Origin: Thinopyrum elongatum
Taxonomy: Eukaryota > Streptophyta > Magnoliopsida > Poales > Poaceae
Length of the DNA stretch: 64,000 bases
Reading direction: 5' to 3'
Assembly: GCA_011799875.1 (NCBI GenBank)
Contig: CM022298.1
Coordinates: forward strand, 52,758,109 to 52,822,108
Position 1 is the first letter of the stretch, and each line of letters opens with the position of its first letter. Below the pieces are notes generated by a model, which did no database searches, was not told where the DNA came from, and saw nothing but the letters and a program-made list of their open reading frames with translations. Below are positions 31,253 to 41,977 of the stretch, one piece after another. Made by a program: the position numbers and the translations under genes.

Positions 31253-33720
31253 CTAGAACTCCTTCTTTGACTGATCCATTTTGAACTCCTTCAAAATCTT
31301 ATCAAGGAATGTATTCATTGAAAATCTTATCAAGCGTCTTGATCTATCTCTATAGATCTTGATGCCCAATATGTAAGCAGCTTCACTGAGGTCTTTCATT
31401 GAAAAATTCTTATTCAAGTATCCTTTCATGCTATCCAGAAATTCTATATCATTTCCAATCAACAATATGTCATCCACATATAATATTAGAAATGCTACAG
31501 AGCTCCCACTCACTTTATTGTAAATACAGGCTTCACCGTAAGTCTGTATAAAACCATATGCTTTGATCACCTCATCAAAGCATATATTCCAACTCCGAGA
31601 TGCTTGCACCAGTCCATAGATGGATCGCTGGAGCTTGCACACTTTGTCAGCACCTTTAGGATCGACAAAACCTTCTGGTTGCATCATATACAACTCTTCT
31701 TTAAGATATCCATTATGGAATGCAGTTTTGACGTCCATTTGCCAGATTTCATAATCATAAAATGTGGAAATTGCTAACATGATTCGGACAGAGTTAAGCA
31801 TCGCTACGGGTGAGAAAGTCTCATCGTAGTCAACTCCTTGAACTTGTCAAAAAACCTTTTGCGACAAGTCAAGCTTTGTAGATAGTGGCATTACTATCAG
31901 CGTCAGCCTTCTTCTTGAAGATCCATTTATTCTCAATGGCTTGCCGATCATTGGGTAAGTCCACCAAAGTCCACACTTTGTTCTCATGCATGGATCCTAT
32001 CTCAGATTTCATGGCCTCAAGCCATCTATCGAAATCTGGGCTCATCATAGCTTCTTCATAGTTTGTAGGTTCGCCATGGTCTTGTAACATGACTTCCAGG
32101 ACAGGATTACCGTACCACTCTGGTGCGGAACATGCTCTGTTCAACCTACGAGGTCCAGTAGTAACTTGATCTGAAGTTTCATGATCATCATCATTAGCTT
32201 CCTCTCTAGTTGGTGTAGGCATCACGGGAACAGATTTCTCTGATGTGCTACTTTCCATATTGAGAATAGGTACAATTACCTCATCAAGTTTTACTTTCCA
32301 CCCACTCACTTCTTTCGAGAGAAACTCCTTCTCTAGAAAGGATCCATTCTTAGCAACAATGATCTTGCCTTTGGATTTGTGGTAGAAGGTGTACCCAACA
32401 GTTTCTTTTGGGTATCCTATGAAGACGCACTTCTCCGATTTGGGTTCAAGCTTATCAGGCTGAAGCTTTTTCACATAAGCATCGCAACCCCAAACTTTAA
32501 GAAACGACAGTTTAGGTTTCTTGCCAAACCACAGTTCATACGGTGTCATCTCAACGGATTTAGACGGTGCCCTATTTAATGTGAATGCAGCTGTCTCTAA
32601 TGCATAACCCCAAAACGATAGTGGTAAATCGGTAAGAGACATCATAGATCATACCATATCTAATAAAGTACGGTTACGACATTCGGACACACCATTACGC
32701 TGTGGTGTTCCAGGTGGCGTGATTTGTGAAACTATTCCACATTGTTTTAAATGAAGGCCAAACTCGTAACTCAAATATTCGCCTCCGCGATCAGATCGTA
32801 GAAACTTTATTTTCTTGTTACGATGATTTTCCACTTCACTCTGAAATTCTTTGAACTTTTTCAAACGTTTCAGACTTGTGTTTCATTAAGTAGATATACC
32901 CATATCTGCTCAAATCATCTGTGAAGGTCAGAAAATAACGATACCCGCCGCGTGCCTCAACACTCATCGGACCGCATACATCGGTATGTATTATTTTCAA
33001 TAAGTCAGTGGCTCGCTCCATTGTTCCGGAGAACGGAGTTTTAGTCATCTTGCCCATGAGGCATGGTTTGCAAGTATCAAATGATTCATAATCAAGTGAT
33101 TCCAAAAGCCCATCTGTATGGAGTTTCTTCATGCACTTTACACCAATATGACCTAAACAGCAGTGCCACAAATATGTTGCACTATCATTATCAACTTTGC
33201 ATCTTTTGGCATCAATATTATGAATATGTGTATCACTACAATCGAGATTCAATAAACCATTTACATTGGGTGTATGACCGTAGAAGGTTTTATTCATGTA
33301 AACAGAACAACAATTATTCTCTGACTTAAATGAATAACCGTATCGCAATAAACATGATCCAATCATATTCATGCTCAACGCAAACACCAAATAACATTTA
33401 TTTAGGTTCAACACTAATCCCGAAGGTAGAGGGAGTGTGCGATGGTGATCGTATCAACCTTGGAATCACTTCCAACACACATCGTCACCTCACCCTTAAC
33501 TAGTCTCTGTTCATTCTGCAACTCATGTTTCGAGTTACTAATTTTAGCAACTGAACCGGTATCAAATACCCAGGGGCTACTGCGAAAACTAGTAAGGTAC
33601 ACATCAATAATCTGTATATCAAATATACCTTTGTTCACTTTGCCATCCTTCTTATCCGCCAAGTATTTGGGGCAGTTCCGCTTCTAGTGACCATTCCATT
33701 TGCAGTATAAGCACTCAGTT
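31253..33720 (-). pseudogene. Copia 1 gag-pol polyprotein (protease, integrase, RT), broken
   Basis: Read from high to low: a zinc knuckle (CLYCKWNGH-stop-KRNC) near 33,710-33,670; protease WVFDTGS near 33,570; integrase zinc finger H84-H89-C115-C118 and first core Asp (IHTDVCGP) in the frame 33,414-32,836; second core residues LRSDRGGEY and NGVSECRNR in 32,864-32,649; integrase tail to RT start in 32,645-31,869; RT in 31,801-31,253 with QMDVKTAFHNG and the catalytic YVDD (residues 108-111 of that frame). Breaks include a shift near 32,850 and TGA stops at 32,646 and 31,869, both where relatives have arginine (CGA), plus a TAG in the knuckle where relatives have Trp. The product would replicate and integrate element cDNA; this copy cannot make it whole. 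Confidence 0.88.
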
Positions 33721-35713
33721 TCAGGCTTAGGTCCAGCTTTGGGCTTCTTCACAGGAGCGGCAACTTGTTTGCTGTTCTTCTTGAAGTTCCCTTTCTTTCC
33801 CTTGCCCTTTTTCTTGAAACTAGTGGTCTTGTTAACCATCAACACTTGATGCTATTTCTTGATTTCTACCTTTGCCAATTTTAGCATCGCGAAGAGCCTG
33901 GGAATCGTTTTCGTCATCCCTTGCATATTATAGTTCATCACAAAGTTCTAGTAACTTGGTGATAGTAACTAGAGAACTCTGTCAATCACTATCTTATTTG
34001 GAAGATTAACTCCCACTTGATTCAAGCGATTATAGTACCCAGACATTCTGAGCACATGCTCACTAGCTGAGCTATTCTTCTCCATCTTGTAGGCAAAGTA
34101 CTTGTCAAAGGTCTCATACCTCTCGACACGGGCATGAGTCTAAAATACCAATTTCAGCTCTTGGAACATCTCATATGGTCCATGGCGTTCAAAACGTCTT
34201 TGAAGCCCCGGTTCTAAGCCGTAAAGCATGGTGCACTAAACCATCAAATAGTCATCATACCAAGCTTGTCAAACGTACATAACGTCTGCATCTGCTCCTG
34301 TAATAGGTCTGTCACCTAGTGGTGCATCAAGGACATAATTCTTCTGTGCAGCAACGAGGATAATCCTCAGATCACGGACCCAGTCCGCATCATTGCTACT
34401 ATCATCTTTCAACTTAGTTTTCTCTAGGAACATATCAAAAATAAAACAGGGGAGCTATACGCAAGCTATTGATCTATAACATAGGTATGCAAATACTATC
34501 AGGACTAAGTTTCATGATAAATTAAGTTCAATTAATCAAATTACTTAAGAACTCCCACTTAAATAGACATCCCTCAAGTCATCTAAGTGATACGTGATCC
34601 AAATGAACTAAACCATGTCCGATCATCACATGAGATGGAGTAGTCATCAATGGTGAACATCTCTATGTTGATCATATCTACTATATGATTCACGTTCGAC
34701 CTTTCGGTCTCCAGTGTTCCGAGGCCATGTATGTACATGCCAGGCTCGTCAAGTTTAACCTGAGTATTCCACATGTGCAAAAATGTCTTGCACCCGTTGT
34801 ATGTGAACATAGCGCCTATCACACCCGATCATCACGTGGTGTCTCAGCACGACGAACTGTCGCAACGGTGCATACTCAGGGAGAACACTTATACCTTGAA
34901 ATTTTAGTAAGGGATCATCTTATAATGCTACCGCCGTACTAAGCAAAATAAGATGCATAAAAAGATAAACATCACATGCAATCAAAATATGTGACATGAT
35001 ATGGCCATCATCATTTTGTGCCTTTGATCTCCATCTCCAAAGCACCGTCATGATCTCCATCATCACCGGCTTGACACCTTGATCTCCATCGTAGCGTCAT
35101 GGTCGTCTCGCCAATTATTGTTTCTAGAGCTATTGCTAACGCATAGTGATAAAGTAAAGCAATTACATGGTGTTTGCATTTCATACAATAAAACGACAAC
35201 CATAAGGCTCCTGCCAGTTGCCGATAACTTTTACAAAACATGATCATCTCATACAACAACGTATATCACATCATGTCTTGACCATATCACATCACAACAT
35301 GCCCTGCAAAAACAAGTTAGACGTCCTCTACTTTGTTGTTGCAAGTTTTACGTGGCTGCTACGGGCTTCTAGCAAGAACCGTTCTTACCTACGCATCAAA
35401 ACCACAATGGTGATTTATCAAGTTTGCTGTTTTAACCTTCAACAAGGACCGGCCACAGTCAAATTTGATTCAACTAAAGTTGGAGAAACAGACACCCGCC
35501 AGCCACCTTTATGCAAAACTAGTTGCATGTCTGTCGGTGGAACCGGTCTCATGAACGTGGTCATGTAAGGTTGGTCCGGACCACTTCATCCAACAATACC
35601 GCCGAATCAAAATAAGACATTGGTGGTAAGCAGTATGACGATCACCGCCCACAACTATTTGTGTTCTACTGCTTATGCATATCATCTACGCATAGACCTG
35701 GCTCGGATGCCAC
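33721..35713 (-). other. Copia 1 gag region and primer-binding site
   Basis: Non-coding as it stands: no frame longer than about 80 codons, although lysine-rich gag-like pieces occur near 33,760-33,840. The primer site next to the 5' LTR (minus strand TGGCATCCGAGCC, 35,701-35,713) matches the start of the usual Met-tRNA primer site with changes. Confidence 0.6.
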
Positions 35714-37466
35714 TGTTGGGAAACGTAGCATGCAATTTCAAAAAATTTCCTATGCTCACGCAAGATCTATCTAGGAGATGCATAGCAACGAGAGGGGAGA
35801 GTGTGTCCACATACCCTCGTAGACCAAAAGCGAAAGCGTTTGACAATGCAGTTGATGTAGTCGAACTTCGTCTCGTTCCGACCGATCAAGCACCGAACGT
35901 ACGGCACCTCCGAGTTCTGCACACGTTCAGCTCGATGACGTCCCTCGAACTCTTGATCCAGCAAAGTGTCGAGGGAGAGTTCCGTCAGCACAACGGTGTG
36001 GTGACGGTGATGGTGAAGTGATCCGCACAGGGCTTCGCCTAAGCACTACGAAGATATGATCGGAGGTGTAATTTATGGAGGGAGGCGCCGCACATGGCTA
36101 ACAGATGTTCTTGTGTGTTCTAGGCGCATCCCCCCTCATATATATAGGTGGGAGGGAGAGGGGGCAGCCAAGGGGGCACCCAAGTAGGAGGAATCCTACT
36201 TGGGGCCCTAATCCTATTCGCCCCCCCTTACCATAATTCCCGGAGGGGGAAGGAAGGAGGAGGGAGGAGGGAAGGAAGGGGGAGGCCGAATCCCTCCCCT
36301 TCCTTTCTCTCTTCCCATCTTTCCTTCCCCTCCAGCTTCGGCCTATATGGGGGGCGCAGCAGCCCATGCTGGCTGCTGTGTTTCCCCTCTTGGCCCATAT
36401 CTTTGCCGGGGGTGCCCGGAACCCCTTTCCGGTGACCCGATACGTACCCGGTACCCCCGGAACACTTCCGGTGTCCGAATACTATCGTCCTATATATCAA
36501 TCTTTACCTCTCGACCATTTTGAGACTCCTCGTCATGTCCGTGATCTCATCCGGGACTCCGAACAACATTCGGTCACCAAATCACATAACTCATATAATA
36601 CAAAATCGTCATCGAACGTTAAGCGTGCGGACCCTACGGGTTCGAGAACTATGTAGACATGACCGAGACACCTCTCTGGTCAATAACCAACAGCGGAACC
36701 TGGATGCTCATATTGGTTCCCACATATTCTACGAAGATCTTTATCGGTCGTACCGTAATGACAACATACGTTATTCCCTTTGTCATCGGTATGTTACTTG
36801 CCCGAGAATCGATCGTCGGTATCTTCATACCTAGTTCAATCTCGTTACCGGCAAGTCTCTTTACTCGTTCCGTAATACATCATCCCGCAACTAACTCATT
36901 AGTCACTTTGCTTGCAATGCTTCTTATGATGTGCATTACCGAGAGGGCCCAGAGATACCTCTTCGATACTCGGAGTGACAAATCCTAATCTCGATTCACG
37001 TCAACCCAACAAGACACCTTTGGAGATACCTGTAGAGCATCTTTATAATCACCCAGTTACGTTGTGACATTTGATAGCACACAAGTCATTCCTCCGGTAT
37101 CCGGGAGTTGCATGATCTCATTGTTAAAGGAATATGTATTTGACATACATGAAAGCAATAGCAATAAAACTGAATGATCAACATGCTAAGCTAACGGATG
37201 GGTCTTGTCCATCACATAATTCTCCTAATGATGTGATCCCGTTATCAAATGACAACTCATGTCCATGGTTAGGAAACCTTAACCATCTTTGATCAACGAG
37301 CTAGTCAAGTAGAGGCTCACTAGGGACTCAGTGTTTTGTCTATGTATTCACACATGTATTAAGGTTTCTGGTTAATACAATTCTAGCATGAATAATAAAC
37401 ATTTATCATGAATAAGGAAATATAAAATAACAACTTTATTATTGCCTGTAGGGCATATTTCCTTCA
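35714..37466 (-). repeat. 5' LTR of copia 1 (1,753 bp)
   Basis: Full-length LTR: on the minus strand TGAAGGAAATATGCCC...GCTACGTTTCCCAACA. A TATA-like CTATATATATGAGG lies at about 36,133-36,146 with GC-rich leader downstream. A long purine/pyrimidine-skewed run (GGAGGGAGGAGGGAAGGAAG, plus strand) lies at 36,259-36,278. Confidence 0.92.
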
Positions 37467-37776
37467 CTATCTTAACGGACTTTGTTATTCTTGATATTCC
37501 CGAGGACGACAGGATGTCGATCATCCTTGGTAGACCCTTTTTGAATACTACAGGGGCTGTTATTGATTGCAACAAGGGCAATGTCACTTTTCATGTTAAT
37601 GGTAATGAGCATACGGTACACTTTCCGATGAAACAACCTCAAGTTCATAGTATCAATTCTATTGGAAAAATTTCAACTATTACTATTGGAGGTTTTGAAT
37701 TCCCTCTTCCTACTGTCAAAAAGAAATATGATATTCTTATTGTTGGGGACGTGCATATCCCCATTGAGGTAACCTA
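37467..37776 (+). pseudogene. Gypsy aspartic protease, second part
   Basis: Directly after the copia element and one copy of CTATC the frame continues LTDFVILDIPEDDRMSIILG, RPFLNTTGAVIDC, PMKQPQVHSINSIGK and ends GDVHIPIEVT-stop. ILGRPFL is the conserved C-terminal flap/helix motif of retropepsins. No pol domain follows. The following spacer (37,777-38,575) is non-coding, with a GGGCGCGCCCTACCCCCTGG-type patch also present in the LTR. Confidence 0.82.
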
Positions 37777-38575
37777 GTGTTATTCAAAAATTCTCCGGTT
37801 TCATGTCATTCGGAAGAAGTTTGTTAATAAGACTTGATCAACCTTGTTAATGGATTCCTTTTGATGGGCATGAGATGGATGAATTTAGAAAGCACAACTT
37901 TCTGTACCCACTTTTTTCTTTCTGTTATTTAGAATAAATCAAGCAAAAATAGTATTATTTGTCTATTTTCTGAATTATCCGTGCAATAAAAAATGTCCCA
38001 AAAATATAAGTTCTCCAAATGCCCTAAAAATTTAGTATGATTTTTTATAGAATATTTTAGAATTTCTAGCACTGAACATGCACCAGGGAGCTGCACCAGT
38101 GGGCCACAAGGGTGGAGGGCGCGCCCTACCCCCTGGATGCGCCCCCTGCCTTGTGGGTCCCACGTGGGTCCCCCTCACTTATTCCAGTACCCATCCACTT
38201 CGTCTTCCTCCAAAAAAAATCATCCCGTTGCTCAAGCCCGTGTTCTTGCTCATCTTGCTGCCATTTTCGATCTCCTTGTGCAAAGCTCCATTTGCAAAAC
38301 TATTTTGGGGCATTGTTCTTCGGTATGCGACTCCTCCAATGGTCCAATTAGTTTTTGTTCTAGTGCTTTATTTATTGCAAATTTTTGCTGCTGTGGTGAC
38401 CTTGTTCTTGAGCTTGCATGTCAAATTTATATGGTCCAAAGTAGTTTGGATGCATGATATAGCCTCTAGACACTTGTAGGAGTAGTTGCTATCAATTTTG
38501 TTGAGTTTGATTCACTTTTATTTTTAGTCACTAAAAATTTCAAAAAATTTCAGAGGAAGAAAATTTCAGAGGAGA

Positions 38576-39646
38576 TTGTTAAGAGGCTCTTCAAGTCGGG
38601 GTTCTAAAGAAAAGGAAAATGAAGAGAAGAAGAATCCCAAGTACAACCTTCCTCGCACTGCGGAGGTTCGGCCGTGTGAATGGCCATGTGATGCATTCTT
38701 GGAGGCGGCCGAAATTTATGATGGTTTCTATTATTTGGCAGAGAATGCAGGCATCACCGACTTCCTCAACGATAAGTTTGATCAGTACCTCCTACTCACT
38801 AATACTTTCGTGCAAAATTTTCACTTTCATGCTAGGAGATCACCACCCACGGTAGAATTTTATTTATATGATGAACATAAGGAGATGACGCTTTATGACT
38901 TTTGTGAGGTTTGCAAACTACCTTTTGAGGGCAGCGTCGATGAACCACGTCCTAGAGATGTGGAAGATTTTATTGATGAAGTTACCGTAGGGGAAAGGAG
39001 AAAGGTTTCGGAAGCAAGAGTGGCTAGTTTACATTTTCCTGTTTTGCGCTACTACTCATTATTTGCTGGGAGATGTTTAATTGGTCACGAGGAGAGTGGA
39101 GGCCTTAGTGCTCCTGGCCTTGCTATTTTGCTCCATGCTTTACTTCATGATAGAACTTTCAGTTTGGGCGCTATGGTTGCTCGACGGTTGAGTTTAAACC
39201 ATTCGAGGGATCCTATCTTTGGAGGTATCTATGCCTCCCGCCTCGCTAAACGCTTTGAGATACCCATTAGGCACGAGGAGGAAGAGGAGATGATACTACC
39301 CACTATTTACCTAAACTATAACAGTATGGTCTTACATGATTTTATTAGCGATGATAAGGATAAGAGACTCATCTGTAACCTGGTTTTCAGCCAGAAAACT
39401 TGTCAGATTATTACTTTGCCTGCACCTTCTTTGTTTAATATTCATTCAGGCATGTACCTCATCATGCCCGAGGACATTTATGCATACTGGGAGCCGAGGC
39501 GATCCCTAGTTCACGAGCCGGAACCATCACCTGATCCGTATCAGGCGTCCATTTATCAATGGGAGCCGCAGGAGCTCGCTAACCAGTGGAACCCCCAGGA
39601 TCCTCCTCAGTATACAGGAGAGGGCTACTTTGATCCATGGGCATAG
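38576..39646 (+). CDS. Gypsy-associated ORF of unknown function (Athila ORF1-like)
   Basis: A 356-codon frame stays open to a TAG just before the motif AAGCTTGGGGGAG. The protein starts with a basic/acidic low-complexity region (SSSRGSKEKENEEKKNPKYN), then a hydrophilic globular region with PCEWPCDAFLEAA, DFLNDKFDQYLLLTNTFVQN and FYLYDEHKEMTLYDFCEVC, and ends in an acidic, proline- and tryptophan-rich tail (YWEPRRS, WEPQELANQWNP). I recognise it as the extra ORF repeatedly seen in Triticeae Athila/Sabrina-type gypsy elements; its function is unknown. The frame begins at TTG, not ATG; ATTG at 38,575-38,578 suggests an ATG lost by one base insertion, and the first in-frame Met is about 100 residues in. 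There is no signal peptide or clear transmembrane helix. Confidence 0.65.
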   Translation: MLRGSSSRGSKEKENEEKKNPKYNLPRTAEVRPCEWPCDAFLEAAEIYDGFYYLAENAGITDFLNDKFDQYLLLTNTFVQNFHFHARRSPPTVEFYLYDEHKEMTLYDFCEVCKLPFEGSVDEPRPRDVEDFIDEVTVGERRKVSEARVASLHFPVLRYYSLFAGRCLIGHEESGGLSAPGLAILLHALLHDRTFSLGAMVARRLSLNHSRDPIFGGIYASRLAKRFEIPIRHEEEEEMILPTIYLNYNSMVLHDFISDDKDKRLICNLVFSQKTCQIITLPAPSLFNIHSGMYLIMPEDIYAYWEPRRSLVHEPEPSPDPYQASIYQWEPQELANQWNPQDPPQYTGEGYFDPWA

Positions 39647-39845
39647 ACCAACTTAGGCCAAAAGCCTAAGCTTGGGGGAGTACGTATTTCTCACCGACAT
39701 TACATTCATGTTCACACACTCATTCCAATTGTCGGTGCTCATACTTTTTCATTCTATTATCCATGTTAGTTTATTTCTTTTTCTTGCTTTCTTCTTGTGT
39801 GTTTGAAAAACTTTGAGAAAATCCAAAAAAATTAGTTGTAGTTTC

Positions 39846-41977
39846 TGTAGGGTAACGCAGCAGAAAAAAAAATTCTGACCTACGCACCAGCCCAGGACCA
39901 CTATGGAGACTGCATACAAGGTTTGATCATTTTCGTTACCAACTCGTAGCGCAGCAGAAGTAGAGTCGATGACAATCGGCGGTGCAGATCCCCGCGGCTA
40001 GGATTTACAACCTCCCAACCACGAGGATGTACTCCCTCATCTACCCCTCGGACAGCCCTCCGGGAGGCGGTCGAACAGTCCCTCGGACGGTGTCGCGGAC
40101 AGCCCTTCGGGAGGACTCACAGAACTCGGACCGTCACTTGGACAGCCCTTCGGGAGGCACTCTCAAAACAGCCCCTCGGGCACAAAGATCGAAACTAAGA
40201 CCTCTCTACGGGGTTGCACACATACGGTGTCATCTATCCGGCAGGGCTTCGCCGTCCAGAACTAGTTCCCACCGGAACCTAGACAGCCTTTCGGCTCTGC
40301 GAAACTATTTCGCTGGGAGGGAGAGAGAAGCCAGATCATTGCATAGCATGTGTATGTGAGAATGGATGATGGTTTGGGCAGCCCCCTCACCTCCTATTTA
40401 TAGGAAAACCAAGGGGTAGTGTGCCTCCACAAACACCCAAAGTGCCCATGCTTTATGTCATACATAAGGGCAAAATGGGGAGGCAAGTGGAGCACCAAAT
40501 GGTGGAAGGAAGCCTCATGGGGGCCCCCCAATGCCACCAACGAAATTGGCAGCCTTCTTGGGTGGCCCCACCACCTTCCTATCCATCCATGTCATCCCAA
40601 AATATCTTGGGACAAAGCCCAAAATAATGGCTTTCCAAAAAGTATCCCAAAAAGCACTTTCACTATTCACGACGACATTTTTCAGCGTCCGTTCGAACTG
40701 AAAATATTTATGTGGGCTTAGAACATTTCCAGTACCCACTAAAATAATTTTCAACGCATTCTGGAACAATTCTAGATTAGTGATTTTCATCTGCGAAAAG
40801 CATCTGAAGCGGTTCCGGCAGCTCCGGAACATTTCCGGTTTTTCTTCCAGAAAATTCCCAAAAGTTTCCAGAATGATTCTGGCACCCTCCAAGAATTATC
40901 AGGCATGTGCCGAAACCAATTTGACTTTATGGTATCCTCTGAAACAACTTTTCAGTTTCACCAGAACTCATCCGGTGACCTCTTTCTTCGGAACTTTTCC
41001 GTTGTCTCCGAAAACTTTTTTCGAAAACTTTCTCTCAGACTCCCTGTCTAGTATTCAGCAGATAGATGACCCTTAAGCGTGTGACCCTATAGGTTCGGTG
41101 AAGTATAGACATGACCCGGAACCCCTTCCGATCAATGATTAACATCGGAGCCGTGGACACCCATATTGACCCCTATACCCACACGAATGAATATTCGAGT
41201 GAACCTCCAGTTGCCGTGTGCTATTCCTGTTGCTTCGCGATATGTTACAAATACCCGGGGTGAGACATGTTGGCATTCCCATGGATCAACAACTTGTACA
41301 CTATGCCAGTTACCTCGTTACCGGTATCGTTCTCTTTTCTCGTTCCCGTGTTCCGGCATCCCTGTGATCAAATCACCCTGTGTCTGGCCAGACGATGATG
41401 GATACCGTAACACCGAGAGGGCCCAGAGATATCTCTCCATCGTCGGAGGAGCAAATCCCAATCTTGAGCTATCAAGTTACTTGACATACTTTTCCATGAA
41501 CCCGTAAGCCGCCGAAATAGCCACCCATTTACGGATGACATTTAACAAACCCCAAAGTTCATGAAGCAAGCATGAAGAAACTCGATACTCTCATGGTCTA
41601 AGGAATCATGCAAACATTAACCATCTCTGTGTTATTAACCATTAACTTGTGACGAAAGTATCTCATAGCATAACATCAATTCGGGTCGATTCAACACAAA
41701 TGTTCTTCTAACATTGTGCCCTCAAAGTTGCTGGCATAGACATGCCTATGATCAGGAAAACAGAACCATCATGCAACACTTGAGCCAGTCATAGAGGCTT
41801 GACTAGGAATACATTTTATCGTTTATTATCCCACACGTGCACAGGAGTTTCCCTCCAAGCCTCGTTTTATTTGTAGACTCGAGAACCATAGCAGTTATAG
41901 CATGGAACATAAACCTAATTATGAACAGGGAGACAATCAATAACATTTATTATTGCCTCTAGGGCATATCTCCTACA
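39846..41977 (-). repeat. 3' LTR of copia 2 (2,132 bp)
   Basis: Same length as its partner, with scattered substitutions (roughly 1-2% by eye). TATA box at 40,394-40,403. GGACAGCCCTTCGGGAGG repeats at 40,051-40,180. Confidence 0.93.
40051..40180. repeat. GGACAGCCCTTCGGGAGG leader repeats
   Basis: Four to five imperfect copies in the R/U5 part of the LTR; the core CCCTTCGGG is self-complementary. Also present at 47,507-47,635 and 62,190-62,320. Confidence 0.8.

Larger units (their letters stand above)
29179..37466 (-). mobile_element. Complete BARE/Angela-type copia element (copia 1)
   Basis: An 8,288-bp element flanked by the perfect target duplication CTATC (29,174-29,178 and 37,467-37,471). 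In minus orientation the order is 5' LTR (35,714-37,466), a Met-tRNA-like primer site (TGGCATCCGAGC), gag with a zinc knuckle, protease, integrase, reverse transcriptase, RNase H remnant, purine tract (AAGTGGGAGAC) and 3' LTR (29,179-30,596). The gene order (integrase before RT) is diagnostic for copia. The ORFs are broken by stops and shifts and the RNase H is deleted in its centre, so it can move only in trans. It interrupts the gypsy protease. Confidence 0.92.

Noticed and set aside
36098..36656. Several overlapping frames in the copia 1 LTR (also at 29,236-29,965)
   Set aside because: They lie in LTR DNA, occur identically in both LTRs and have purine-run composition; not genes.
40419..40892. 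Frames on both strands in the copia 2 LTR, repeated at 47,872 and 62,765
   Set aside because: Repeated because the LTR is repeated; they differ by frame-changing indels among copies and match no protein.
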